From the NCBI RefSeq assembly GCF_027922005.1, contig NZ_BSEV01000003.1, positions 124,001-188,000 on the forward strand: DNA of 64,000 nucleotides, in the 5' to 3' direction. Below, one piece after another: positions 9,109-17,679 of the stretch. The stretch's first letter is position 1; each line of letters opens with the position of its first letter. The notes beneath the pieces were generated by a model. That model saw nothing but the letters and a program-made list of their open reading frames with translations, had not been told where the DNA came from and searched no databases. The stretch is from Streptosporangium carneum. Its GTDB lineage: Bacteria; Actinomycetota; Actinomycetes; Streptosporangiales; Streptosporangiaceae. A program made the position numbers and the translations under genes.

Positions 9109-9169
9109 ATGTCTGCCAGACATACTGATGCGTCTGCCAGACAGATAAGCACACATATGTCTGGCAGAC
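9109..9169. promoter_or_regulatory. triple PadR-type operator GTCTGSCAGAC
   Basis: Three copies of the 11-bp inverted repeat GTCTG-C/G-CAGAC occur at 9111-9121, 9132-9142 and 9159-9169; the first extends to a perfect 15-bp palindrome (9109-9123). They fill the gap between the small minus-strand gene (start 9088) and the PadR gene (start 9187). PadR regulators typically bind such dyads and autoregulate. Assignment to this PadR protein is by position. Confidence 0.7.
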
Positions 9170-9186
9170 GCATTAGGGTGGGCGCC

Positions 9187-9870
9187 GTGGAAAACGTCGA
9201 GCTCACCCCCACCGCATGGGCGATCCTCGGGTTCCTGTCGCTGAAGGCGCAGACCGGTTACGAGATCCTCAGAGCCGCCAAGCGTTCGATGGAGGCCTTC
9301 TGGGGCGTCAGCAACGGCCAGCTCTATCCGCAGCTGCGCTTCCTGTCCGAACTCGGCCTGATCAGGGCCGTAGGTGAGGCTGAGGGGCCCAGGTCACGGC
9401 AGCGATGGGAGATCACCGCCGAGGGCAGAGCCGCCCTGCGCTCATGGCTGGAGTCGATCTCCTCGCCCGTGCAGATCCGCGACGAGAACCTCGTCAAGCT
9501 CTTCTTCGCCGGGCAGAACGGGCCCGACCTGGTCAGCCGCCTCCTCGACGAGCGCAAGAGGCTCTTCGCCCAGTTCGAGAGTGTGATCGACGCCGTGCTC
9601 CCCGGCGACCGGTTGCCCGAGGCCGAGCAGGCCGCCGCGCTGGGCGCCCCCGAGCTGCTCTTCCGCTACGGCAAGCACTTCACCAAGTCCACGATGCGCT
9701 GGATCGACCAGGAGGAGGAGCGCATGCGCGAGGCCTTCAGGAGCGAGAACAGCGAGAACGACAAGGACAGCGAGGACGACAAGGACAGCGAGGACGACAA
9801 GGACAGCGAGGACGACAAGGACAGCGAGGACGACAAGGACGGCGAGAACGGCAAGGACGGCGAGAACTGA
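9187..9870 (+). CDS. PadR-family transcriptional regulator with acidic repeat tail
   Basis: The 227-residue protein has the PadR winged helix (about 1-80: LTPTAWAILGFLSLKAQTGYEI, then FWGVSNGQLYPQL and the wing) and a C-terminal Vir-type dimerisation helix region (to about 180). Residues from about 190 are an acidic tandem repeat of the hexamer D-K-D-S-E-D ending in GENGKDGEN. GTG 9187 (AGGGTGG 6-7 nt upstream) was chosen; an in-frame ATG at 9157 would place the start inside an operator. It is 1 bp upstream of the AarF gene, so it is co-transcribed with it and probably controls it. Confidence 0.85.
   Translation: MENVELTPTAWAILGFLSLKAQTGYEILRAAKRSMEAFWGVSNGQLYPQLRFLSELGLIRAVGEAEGPRSRQRWEITAEGRAALRSWLESISSPVQIRDENLVKLFFAGQNGPDLVSRLLDERKRLFAQFESVIDAVLPGDRLPEAEQAAALGAPELLFRYGKHFTKSTMRWIDQEEERMREAFRSENSENDKDSEDDKDSEDDKDSEDDKDSEDDKDGENGKDGEN
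9760..9867 (+). repeat. 18-bp tandem repeat encoding acidic PadR tail
   Basis: About six copies of an 18-bp unit (GACGACAAGGACAGCGAG), four nearly identical and the last two diverged, sit in frame at the 3' end of the PadR gene. Copy-number changes would only lengthen or shorten the Asp/Glu/Lys tail. Confidence 0.85.
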
Positions 9871-9871
9871 C

Positions 9872-11830
9872 GTGCCCGACCTGCTCACCCTCATCGCCCC
9901 GATCCTCAACGCGCTGCTCGTCGCGCTCATCGCCAGGAAGGCGCTGGGCGTGCCCGTGGGCTGGCCGCGCTCCATCGCCATGGGCCTGTTCATGGGAGCG
10001 ACCGTGGCGTGGGCGGCCGGCTACATCAGTGAGCTGACCGGCGTCTACGTCGACGGCCAGGCCAAGGCCCCGCTCGGCGTGCTCTTCGTCGTCGCCGCAC
10101 TGGTCACGGCATGGGTCTTCGTGATCGGCCTGATCGTCCTCGTCCTGCTCGAACTCTTCGTCCCGACGGGCACGCTGCCCTCACCGCTGACGTTCCTGCG
10201 CGGCTGGAAGGCGCGCAGGAGCAGGGCGCGGCGCTACACCCAGGTCATGCGGATCGCGGCCAAGCACGGACTGAGCGGCTACCTCGGCGGGCGCCGCAGA
10301 GCCCACGAGGGGCAGGCAGCGATCGCCCGCTCGCTGCGCGACGCGCTCAACGAGGGCGGCGTCACCTTCGTCAAGCTCGGCCAGATGCTCTCCACCCGGC
10401 GCGACCTCATCCCCGAGGTCTTCGCCAACCAGCTCGCCACACTGCAGACCAGGGCCGAGCCCGAGCCGTGGCCGCAGATCGAGCGGGCCATCGAGGAGGA
10501 GCTCGGCGCGCCCCTCGGCCAGGTCTTCCTGACGGTCGACTCCAGTCCGCTCGCCTCCGCCTCGGTGGCGCAGGTCCACGCCGCCCGGTTGCTGGACGGC
10601 ACGCCCGTCGTGCTCAAGGTGCAGCGCCCGGGGGCTCGCAAGCAGGTCACCTCCGACGTCGAGATCATCCTCAGGCTGGGCAGGTGGCTGGAGCGGGCCA
10701 CCCCGTGGGGCGGGTCGCTGCGTGTGTCCAGGCTGGCCGAGGGCTTCGCCGCCTCCCTCGACGAGGAGCTCGACTACACCGTCGAGCTCGACAACCTGCG
10801 CGGCATCGCGGCCACCCTGGACGGTGGGGTCCGTGTGCCCACCGCCCACGGCGCTCACTCCACCGGCAGGCTCCTGGTCATGGACCGCCTGGAGGGCACG
10901 CCGATCGGCGACGCGGGCGCGCTGCTGGCGACGCTGCCCGCCGCCACCCGCAAGGAGATCGCCGAACGCCTGCTCAGCGAGATCCTCAGGCAGCTCGTCC
11001 GCACCGGCGTCTTCCACGCCGACCTGCATCCCGGCAACGTCCTGGTCACCGCGGACGGCAGTCTCGGCCTGCTCGACTTCGGCTCGGTCGGCCGCCTCGA
11101 CCAGCCGACCCGCAACGCCCTCGGCATGCTGCTGCTGGCCATCGACAAGAACGACGCGATCGGCGCCACCGACTCCCTCATCGAGATGCTGGACAGGCCC
11201 GAGGGGCTGGCCGAACGGGAGCTCGAACGCGACATCGGCCAGCTCATGGTCCGCTACCGCACGGGGCTCGGCAGGGGCGGCAGCTCGGGGATGTTCGCCG
11301 CGCTGTTCAAGCTGATCCACGCGTACGGCTTCGCCGTACCGCCGCAGATCGCGGGCGCCTTCAGGGCACTGGCCGCGCTCGACGGCACCCTCACCCTGAT
11401 CAGCCCCGACCTCGACGTGGTGGGCGCGGCCAGGCGGCAGGGCCGGGAGATGATGCGCGAGGTCACCGAACCCGAGGCGGTGCGCGCCGACCTGGAGAGC
11501 CGCCTGGCCGGTTACCTCCCGATCCTGCAACGGCTGCCCAGGCGGATCAACAAGCTGGCCGAGGACCTGGAGCACGGCAGGATCTCGATCAACATCAGGC
11601 CGCTGTCGGATGAGCGCGACAGGCGTTTCCTGACCGGCCTCGTGCACCAGGTGGTCGTCGCCATCCTGGCCGCCACCGCGACGCTGGGCGCGATCGTGCT
11701 CCTGGCGTCGGACATCGGACCGATGGTGACGCCCAGCCTACGGTTGTTCGCGCTCATCGGCTTCGCGTTGCTGCTGGTCGGCTTCGTGCTGGCGCTGCGC
11801 TCACTCGCGCTGGTCTTCCGCCGCCAATGA
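9872..11830 (+). CDS. AarF/ABC1/UbiB-family atypical kinase, membrane protein
   Basis: The 652-residue protein has three hydrophobic N-terminal segments (within 1-105), then the ABC1/UbiB kinase-like domain. The signature KxGQ motif is in VKLGQMLSTR (~166), followed by SASVAQVH (~230), the lysine strand VVLKVQRPG, the catalytic loop HADLHPGN (~382) and LLDFG (~402). Two TM helices close the protein (~590-650). Family members are ATP-dependent and act in membrane lipid or quinone homeostasis; the substrate here is unknown. GTG 9872 lies 1 nt after the PadR stop, so the genes are coupled. Immediately downstream is a duplicated piece of the carboxypeptidase gene. Confidence 0.88.
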   Translation: MPDLLTLIAPILNALLVALIARKALGVPVGWPRSIAMGLFMGATVAWAAGYISELTGVYVDGQAKAPLGVLFVVAALVTAWVFVIGLIVLVLLELFVPTGTLPSPLTFLRGWKARRSRARRYTQVMRIAAKHGLSGYLGGRRRAHEGQAAIARSLRDALNEGGVTFVKLGQMLSTRRDLIPEVFANQLATLQTRAEPEPWPQIERAIEEELGAPLGQVFLTVDSSPLASASVAQVHAARLLDGTPVVLKVQRPGARKQVTSDVEIILRLGRWLERATPWGGSLRVSRLAEGFAASLDEELDYTVELDNLRGIAATLDGGVRVPTAHGAHSTGRLLVMDRLEGTPIGDAGALLATLPAATRKEIAERLLSEILRQLVRTGVFHADLHPGNVLVTADGSLGLLDFGSVGRLDQPTRNALGMLLLAIDKNDAIGATDSLIEMLDRPEGLAERELERDIGQLMVRYRTGLGRGGSSGMFAALFKLIHAYGFAVPPQIAGAFRALAALDGTLTLISPDLDVVGAARRQGREMMREVTEPEAVRADLESRLAGYLPILQRLPRRINKLAEDLEHGRISINIRPLSDERDRRFLTGLVHQVVVAILAATATLGAIVLLASDIGPMVTPSLRLFALIGFALLLVGFVLALRSLALVFRRQ

Positions 11831-11856
11831 CCCGTCCGCCCACGATCCGTCGTTCC

Positions 11857-11988
11857 GGGGTGCGCAGGGGGACGCAGCAGATCACGGTCGGCAGGACGAC
11901 CGAGGTGCGCTGGTTCTCCGTCGACGTCGCGGGCAACGTGGAGAGGAGCTCCCGGAGGGAGCGGGTCGAGGTCCGCGGGGACCGCTGA
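11857..11988 (+). pseudogene. orphan copy of the M14 carboxypeptidase 3' end
   Basis: Positions 11860-11988 align without gaps to 8692-8820, the last 43 codons of the carboxypeptidase, with six substitutions in 129 bp (about 95% identity) and an intact stop. The matching residues include TTEVRWFSVDVAGN and RRERVEV. No start, signal peptide or catalytic domain is present. It is a relic of a duplication whose other parts are gone or were replaced by the PadR-AarF pair. Confidence 0.85.
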
Positions 11989-12173
11989 CCCCCGAGGGCG
12001 GCGGATGACGCGGAGGTTCACCGAGATTCGAGGAGGTTCGCCGAGGCCGCCGGTCCAGGCGGCGGAGGCGCGGGCGGCCGCCGGTTGCTTGACCGGCGGC
12101 CGGACCGCGTTCCCGCCGGTGACCGGCGACCGGTGCCACGGCCGCGTACCGGCACGGCGGGCGTCGCCCCCGG

Positions 12174-12584
12174 TCAGCCGTCCAGGGCGGCGGTGAGATC
12201 CACCTCCACGAGCTGACCGGTGAACCCGAGGCGGGTGACGCCGAGCAGCGTGCTGGCCGTGGTGAAGGCGGCGCCGAGGGCGGAACCGGTCAGCCGCCGC
12301 CACACGGCGCCGAGCGTCTCGGTCTCGTCGCCGACCACGTAGATCACCGACCGGACGACCCTCTCCGGCCGCGCGCCCACCGCGTCGAGCGCGGTCAGCG
12401 CGTTGGCCACGACCTGGTCGACCTGGGCGTCCAGGTCGTCCGCCCCGACGAGCGCGCCTGAGCGGTCCAGCGGGCACTGACCGGCGAGAAAGGCCAGACG
12501 CCCCGCCTCGACCACGGTGACATGACTGTATCCGGGGGTGGGGTGCAGCCCTTCGGGACTGAGCCGGGTGATCGTCTCACTCAT
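12174..12584 (-). CDS. RidA/YjgF/YER057c family protein
   Basis: The 136-residue protein has the RidA fold signature: HVTVVEAGRLAFLAGQCPLD near the N terminus, a central helix DAQVDQVVANALTALDAVGARPERVV, and the C-terminal GQLVEVDLTA strand. RidA-type enzymes deaminate reactive enamine/imine intermediates; divergent members have other small-molecule roles. The conserved active-site arginine region reads VTRLGFTGQLVEVD, so it belongs to a diverged subgroup and activity is not assured. It stands alone between the carboxypeptidase relic and an unknown gene; the next ~200 bp upstream are C-rich and empty. Confidence 0.85.
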   Translation of the reverse strand: MSETITRLSPEGLHPTPGYSHVTVVEAGRLAFLAGQCPLDRSGALVGADDLDAQVDQVVANALTALDAVGARPERVVRSVIYVVGDETETLGAVWRRLTGSALGAAFTTASTLLGVTRLGFTGQLVEVDLTAALDG

Positions 12585-12796
12585 GCGCCCAAGTGTTCTG
12601 GACCCCCGCCTCGGCCCGCGACCCCTTTTTCCCGCTCTCCCCGGTTTCCCCGCCCGTTCCCCGCGACCGTTCTCCCCTGCCGCCGGATCCCTCGGCGGCC
12701 CCTTCCCGTTCTCCGCCCCCTGCCTGCCGTGCCCCGGGCCCTCACCGCCCTCCTCCGAGACGGGACACGTGACGGTCTCGCCGGGACCTCGGGGGC

Positions 12797-13537
12797 TCAG
12801 CGCTGGGAGGGGTCACGGGCTTCGACGGCGCGCAGCTGCGCCGCGATCACGCGGGTGGCCTCCGACGCTCGGACGCCGGGTCGCCGCACCCACCAGCCCG
12901 GCCCCCAGCGCAGCACCTTGCCGTACAGCGTCAGGATGAGCCCGCCGTCGAAATCGGCGGACGGGACGCGGACGGATCGGATCAGCGGGTCGGGATCGGA
13001 GACCCTTTCGTAGCGCCCCTCGCCGGGGACGTACTCCTGCCGGGACTCGGTCCAGCTGTCGAAGAACACCCAGTCATCCGAGGCGTAGCAGAGAACACGG
13101 CCGTCGACGACCAGGCTCGGCGGGCCGTAGGCGGCCACGACCTCGCTGCGGCGCACGTCGCGCTCCTCGAACCGGTCGCGGACGCCGGTCAGGAGGGTCT
13201 CCCACTCGGCCTGTTCGAGCCGCCGGTCGATGTCGAGGTAGCCGAGCCGGTGGAAGTGCTCGGCGTAGACCGACACCACCTCCGCCGCGTAGTCGCGCTC
13301 GCTTCCGAACATCTTCGCGAACGGGCCGTACACGCCGAGCTTGCCGAACCTGTCCCCGAGCCCCTGGATGATCTCCTCGTGGTCGCGATCCCGTTCGTCG
13401 ACGAAGCACAGGTCGCCCATGAGCGTCCGGGCGAGCGTCTCCATCTCCTTGCCGCCCCGGGCGAACATGCCGGTGCGACTTGTCAGCAGGGGCACGGTTT
13501 CCAACCACCGCCGCCGCAGGTCGGCCGCAGAACGCAT
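12797..13537 (-). CDS. conserved hypothetical protein
   Basis: I do not recognise this 246-residue protein. It begins MRSAADLRRRWLETVPLLTSR, has a helical N-terminal half and a beta-rich C-terminal half with many aromatic residues (DDWVFFDSW, LRWGPGWWVRRPG). Codon use is like the neighbours and no signal peptide or TM segment is apparent. ATG 13537 was chosen over an upstream TTG (13582) because TTAGGCT upstream could be a -10 element for a leaderless message. It follows rlmG on the same strand, about 95 bp downstream. Confidence 0.65.
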   Translation of the reverse strand: MRSAADLRRRWLETVPLLTSRTGMFARGGKEMETLARTLMGDLCFVDERDRDHEEIIQGLGDRFGKLGVYGPFAKMFGSERDYAAEVVSVYAEHFHRLGYLDIDRRLEQAEWETLLTGVRDRFEERDVRRSEVVAAYGPPSLVVDGRVLCYASDDWVFFDSWTESRQEYVPGEGRYERVSDPDPLIRSVRVPSADFDGGLILTLYGKVLRWGPGWWVRRPGVRASEATRVIAAQLRAVEARDPSQR

Positions 13538-13631
13538 GAGAGCCAGCCTAACCGGAGAGGCACCCGGCAAGATCCGCGCCAAGGGACCGACCGCGCCGCG
13601 CCGCGCGCCCGTTGTTCCGGGGAGGGACCGC

Positions 13632-14798
13632 TCAGCGCTTCGAGGCCCGCAGGACGACGAACCTGGGGTCGCTCGCGACGACCTCGCAGTTGCCGAAGAT
13701 CCTGCGCAGCTTCACGTGGTAGCCGAGGTGCCGGTTGCCGATCACCCACAGCTCGCCGCCGCGGCGCAGCGCGGCTCGCGCCCCGGTGAACATGCGCCAG
13801 GCCGTGGCGTCGGTCGTCGACCGCTGGGAGTGGAAGGGCGGATTGTTCAGCACCAGGTCGACCGTGCCCGCACGCACGCCCGACATCCCGTCGCCGACCA
13901 GGAACTCCGCGCCCTTCCCCGTCACGACCCCCGCCTCGACGTTCGCCAGGAACGTGGCCTCCGCCGAGGCCACCGCCTGGTAGGACTCGTCGACGAACGT
14001 CACCTCGGCCTCCTGGTTGGCCAGCGCCGCGGCCAGCCCGACCACGCCGTTGCCGCAGCCCAGGTCCACGACGCGCTCGGGGTCCCGGCGGCGCGGCAGG
14101 TTCCCCAGGAAGAACCTGGTGCCGACGTCGAGACGGTCGGCGCAGAAGATCCCCGCGTGGTTGACGACGGTCAGGCCGGAGACCGCTCCCGCGTCGGCGG
14201 GCAGCGCGTAGCTCAGCGGCCACGGGCTGGCCCCCACGGCGCGCCCCGGCTCCGGCGAGCAGAAGATGAGCCGCGCCTTCTTCGCCGCCAGCGAGGTCCT
14301 GGTCGGTCCGAGGATCCGTTCGAACAGCCTCAGCGTCGAGGTGTGGATCTCGGTGACCATCCCGGCGCCGACGACGACGGTGCCCGCGTGCACGTGGGGC
14401 GCGAGGCGGTGCAGCTGGTCCTCCAGGAGGGCGAGACTCCTGGGCACCCGGATCAGCAGCACGTCGATCCGGTCCGGCGGCGTGTCCCTGGTCGACAGCA
14501 GGCGCACCGCGTCCGCGTCGGCCCCGTTGCGCCCGAGGTTCGCCCTGGTCGCCTCCTGGGTGAGGAAGGAGTCGGTGATCTGCACGGGGCGGTGGCCGGC
14601 GAGCGCGGTGACCAGAGCGCCCCACCGGTCGCCCAGCACGACCACGGCGCCCGACAGGTCCGTCGGCGCGCCGTCGATCCCGTCGAGGTGCCGCAGGAGG
14701 TACTCGTCGGCGGCGTCCCAGGCGCGGAGCCGCTCGCGGGGATCATCGGGAAAGCGGGTGAGCTCGAACTCGCCCCTTGACGTCGTCAAACGGTTCAT
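13632..14798 (-). CDS. rlmG: RlmG-like class I rRNA methyltransferase
   Basis: The 388-residue protein has a degenerate N-terminal methyltransferase half (MNRLTTSRGEFELTRFP...) and a catalytic C-terminal half with SAM motif I VDLGCGNGVVGL (~243-254) and motif IV NNPPFH (~315). This two-half layout and the NPPFH motif are typical of RlmG/RsmC, which make m2G in 23S or 16S rRNA. Length is near that of RlmG (~378). A GAGG lies 4 nt before the ATG. The exact target base is inferred from the family. Confidence 0.85.
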   Translation of the reverse strand: MNRLTTSRGEFELTRFPDDPRERLRAWDAADEYLLRHLDGIDGAPTDLSGAVVVLGDRWGALVTALAGHRPVQITDSFLTQEATRANLGRNGADADAVRLLSTRDTPPDRIDVLLIRVPRSLALLEDQLHRLAPHVHAGTVVVGAGMVTEIHTSTLRLFERILGPTRTSLAAKKARLIFCSPEPGRAVGASPWPLSYALPADAGAVSGLTVVNHAGIFCADRLDVGTRFFLGNLPRRRDPERVVDLGCGNGVVGLAAALANQEAEVTFVDESYQAVASAEATFLANVEAGVVTGKGAEFLVGDGMSGVRAGTVDLVLNNPPFHSQRSTTDATAWRMFTGARAALRRGGELWVIGNRHLGYHVKLRRIFGNCEVVASDPRFVVLRASKR

Positions 14799-15043
14799 CG
14801 TGCCTCAGGCTAGCCCAGTCCGGCGCCGCGCCGGGCGCCTCAGCACGGCCGAACCCCCGTGACCAGGGGCGTCTCCCGGTGCGCGCCCGCGAGAACCCGA
14901 AAGAAGCGGCGCGGCCGCGACCCGGTGCGCGCCCTCGGAGGAGCCACGCGGCCGCCGCCCGGCGCGTGTTCCCCTGCCGCCCCGGGAGATCCGGGAACGA
15001 GATCCACGGTTCCGTCTTCTCGGCGGGCTGTCTGACTGACAGG

Positions 15044-15610
15044 ATGGCGGTTGTGAGCCCAGTGGCGTCAACGCTCCGCCTGCCGCGGGCACTCGTCTTC
15101 GCGACGCTGTGCCTCGTGGTCTCCGGCGGTGGCCACGCCCTGGCCGGTGGCGGGCTGGTGCCCGCGCATCTGGGCGTTCTCGGCGGGCTGTTCGCCTTCT
15201 GCCTCGCCTACGCGCTCAACGGGCGTGAACGCGGCCTGGAGGTCGTGCTCGCCGCGACCGTCGGCGCGCAGGCCCTGCTGCACGAGCTGTTCACCCGCGC
15301 CGCCCCGCCCCCGCACCTGGCGTCCTCCCCCGACCACGGTCATCCGGGGCCGGGCATGACGGTGGCCCATCTCGCGGTGGCGGCCCTGACGGGCTGGTGG
15401 CTGCACCGGGGCGAGAGCGCGCTCTGGCTCATGATCCGCCTGTACGGCATGAGGATGCCGGTGGTCCGGCTGCTCGTCGTCGTCCTGGCGGAGACGCCCC
15501 GCCCCGTCTGGCAGGGCGCGCAGGCCGCGGATGTCCGGCCGTACGGCGGCTGGGAGATCTCCCCGGTGCTCCGCAGGCGCGGCCCGCCCGCGCCGGAGCC
15601 CGCCCGCTGA
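15044..15610 (+). CDS. multi-TM membrane protein, paralogue of the 16,875 gene
   Basis: The 188-residue protein has about four hydrophobic segments (LRLPRALVFATLCLVVSG; AHLGVLGGLFAFCLAYAL; LEVVLAATVGAQALLHELF; a helix near MTVAHLAVAALTGWWL) and a His-containing loop (SPDHGHPGPGM). It shares the layout NGRERGLEVVL...LLHELF, HxHxG, RGESALW and a C-terminal RRRGPP with the protein at 16,875. Such proteins sit beside PCu(A)C and DyP genes in actinobacteria, and the histidines suggest a metal-related role, which is inference. ATG 15044 or GTG 15053 could be the start. Confidence 0.7.
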   Translation: MAVVSPVASTLRLPRALVFATLCLVVSGGGHALAGGGLVPAHLGVLGGLFAFCLAYALNGRERGLEVVLAATVGAQALLHELFTRAAPPPHLASSPDHGHPGPGMTVAHLAVAALTGWWLHRGESALWLMIRLYGMRMPVVRLLVVVLAETPRPVWQGAQAADVRPYGGWEISPVLRRRGPPAPEPAR

Positions 15611-16128
15611 GCCCCTGAGGGTCCTGCGGCCTCCTGCCCCGCGACCGGGTGTCTCGCGTCCGCCCCCTCCACTGTGTTCGTGACGTCCGTGACGTCCGTG
15701 ACGCTCACGGCCCTGTGGCGGCGTGCGCGACCATGACTCCGCGGCGGCCCGCGCCGCCGGGAGCGGGACGCGCGGGCTTCGCCTCCTGTGGCTGCCGGAG
15801 CGGGGCCGTCCCCGCACGTGGTGAGCCCGTACGGGTCGTCGGCCCTGTCCCCGTCTCCGGCCGGTCCTCACCTCACGCCACCCCACACCGCCCTCCCGGA
15901 CGAACCCACCCCTGCGGGACGGCCCTGTTCCGTCCTGGAAGCGCCTGTTCCTCCCCGGCGGTTCCGTCCTCCCGGCGGAACCGGTCGCCGGGGCGCCGCC
16001 GTGCCCCTGTCCCCCGCCGGAGTACGCCCATGCCCCGTCACGTGTCTTCACCTCTTCGCGGGCCCGTCAGGGCACGCACCGCCTGAACCGTGCATCCGTT
16101 CTGCTCCGCGACACAAGGAACGATCATC
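15611..16128. other. 518-bp intergenic gap with short direct repeats
   Basis: No convincing gene lies here. A 9-bp unit CGTGACGTC is repeated twice perfectly and a third time imperfectly at about 15679-15705, overlapping a small GTGA...TCAC dyad, and could be a regulator site. The rest is C/G rich with an AAGGAA ribosome site for the sigma factor gene at 16115-16120. Confidence 0.5.
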
Positions 16129-16731
16129 ATGAGTTCTGTCACGCGCGACCAGCGCGCCCCCCACCGCGACGCCGCCTCCGTGCCCTCCGACGATCATCTG
16201 ACGGCGCTCGCCCTGGCCGCGCGCGGAGGGGCGCCCTCGGACGTCGAGGCCTTCACCTGCGCGGTTTACCCAGACGTGCGTAGGTTCGTCGCGCACCTGG
16301 CCGGAACCCACGCCGCGGAGGACCTCACCCAGGAGACGTTCGTGCGCGTGCTGGGCAGCCTGCCCCGGTTCGCGGGACGGTCCTCCGCCCGCACCTGGCT
16401 GCTGTCCATCGCCCGCAGGGTCGTCGTCGACCGGTTCCGCTCGGCGGCCTCCCGTCCCGTCGTCGCCGACCTCGCCGACTGGCAGGGGGCCGCCGAGCGA
16501 TGCCAGCCCCGGGGGCTGCCGGGACGCGAGGACGGCGTGGCCCTGGCCGACCTGCTGGCCAAGGTGCCCCGCGAACGGCGGGAGGCCTTCGTGCTCACCC
16601 AACTCGCCGGCATCCCGTACGCCGAGGCCGCCGCGATGATCGGCTGCCCGATCGGCACGGTGCGTTCCCGCGTGGCGCGGGCGCGCAGCCAGTTGGTCGC
16701 CTCACTCGAGGCCGCCGACCGGGCCGCATGA
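16129..16731 (+). CDS. ECF (extracytoplasmic function) RNA polymerase sigma factor
   Basis: The 200-residue protein has sigma region 2 (FTCAVYPDVRRFV, HAAEDLTQETFVRVLGSL, SARTWLLSIARRVVVDRFR) and region 4 (VPRERREAFVLTQLAGIPYAEAAAMIGCPIGTVRSRVARAR). The length is typical of ECF sigma factors. No anti-sigma gene follows; instead the next genes are a membrane protein, a PCu(A)C lipoprotein and a DyP peroxidase, so the regulon plausibly concerns envelope copper or redox stress. AAGGAA precedes the ATG by 8 nt. Confidence 0.92.
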   Translation: MSSVTRDQRAPHRDAASVPSDDHLTALALAARGGAPSDVEAFTCAVYPDVRRFVAHLAGTHAAEDLTQETFVRVLGSLPRFAGRSSARTWLLSIARRVVVDRFRSAASRPVVADLADWQGAAERCQPRGLPGREDGVALADLLAKVPRERREAFVLTQLAGIPYAEAAAMIGCPIGTVRSRVARARSQLVASLEAADRAA

Positions 16732-16874
16732 GGGGGGCCGTCCAGGGGCCGTGGGACCGTCGCCACACGGCCCTGTCACGCCCCCGGTCTGATCCGCCCG
16801 GGGAGAAGTTCCCGCGGGTCGTCCGTCCCGCCGGTGGAGGGGGCGCGACCCCGGCGTGCGATGATTGCCGCACC

Positions 16875-17453
16875 ATGCCCGCCCCGCCCGCCGCCTCACC
16901 CGCGACGCTGCCCTTCCGTCTCGCCCGTGCCACCGCCTTCGCCGCGGTCTGCCTGGGGCTGAGCGTGACGGCGCACGTCCTCGCGGGAGGAACGGTCTCC
17001 GCGCGGAACGCGGCCTGCGCTCTGGCGCTCGCGTTCGTCGCGGCCCTCGCCGTCTCCGGGCGCGAGCGCACGCTGGCGGTGATCCTGCCGCTCCTCGCCT
17101 GCCTGCAGGCCGGGCTGCACGTGATGTTCTCCATGGCGCACGTCGCGTCGCCCGCGGAGGCCGCCGGGCACGTCCACTCCGGGCTGGTGCCGGGCCTGGG
17201 CATGCTGGTCATGCACGGCTGGGCGGTGGGGCTGACCTCGGTGTGGCTGGCACGCGGCGAGGCGGCCCTGTGGGCGCTGCTGCGCCGGCTGTGCGTACGG
17301 CTGCGCCGCGTGCTCGTGCTGTACGTGGCTCCGGCTCACATCTCCTTCCTCACCCCTGACGCGCTCGAGCCGAGGACCCTGCGCTCGGCCGTGCTGCGCC
17401 ACGCGGTGAGCAGGCGCGGCCCTCCCCTGGCTGCCTGCGTCACCTCCGGCTGA
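16875..17453 (+). CDS. multi-TM membrane protein of a copper/peroxidase locus
   Basis: The 192-residue protein has four hydrophobic segments (LARATAFAAVCLGLSVTAHVL; CALALAFVAALAVSG; LAVILPLLACLQAGLHVMF; LGMLVMHGWAVGLTSVWLA) and histidines or methionines facing the same side (HVMFSMAHV, GHVHSG, MHGW). It is a paralogue of the 15,044 gene. It is followed at about 230 bp by the PCu(A)C and DyP genes. The His/Met pattern suggests metal handling; no enzymatic motif is visible. Confidence 0.75.
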   Translation: MPAPPAASPATLPFRLARATAFAAVCLGLSVTAHVLAGGTVSARNAACALALAFVAALAVSGRERTLAVILPLLACLQAGLHVMFSMAHVASPAEAAGHVHSGLVPGLGMLVMHGWAVGLTSVWLARGEAALWALLRRLCVRLRRVLVLYVAPAHISFLTPDALEPRTLRSAVLRHAVSRRGPPLAACVTSG

Positions 17454-17679
17454 CCGTCCCGGTCCTCCGGAGGCGTCGCCTCGCGCCCGAGCCCGTACCG
17501 ATTCCCGGACCTCCGGATCCGTACGGCTCCCGAACCCTCACCGGTCCGTGCCGACGCCGCGATCCCGCCGCCCGGCTGACCGGATCACCGTGACAACCCC
17601 GGCTGCCCCGTTCGGCATGGCCAGATCAAGGCGGCACTCGGCCGCGGCCTGCCGGCTCCGCCGGAAGAAAGGCTTCAGC

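Noticed and set aside
9157-9870. Longer PadR start at ATG 9157
   Set aside because: This start lies within the third operator and the coding conservation begins at GTG 9187.
15649-16086. 145-codon plus-strand frame before the sigma factor gene
   Set aside because: No ribosome site, Pro/Arg/Ser-rich composition typical of random GC-rich frames, and no recognisable domain.
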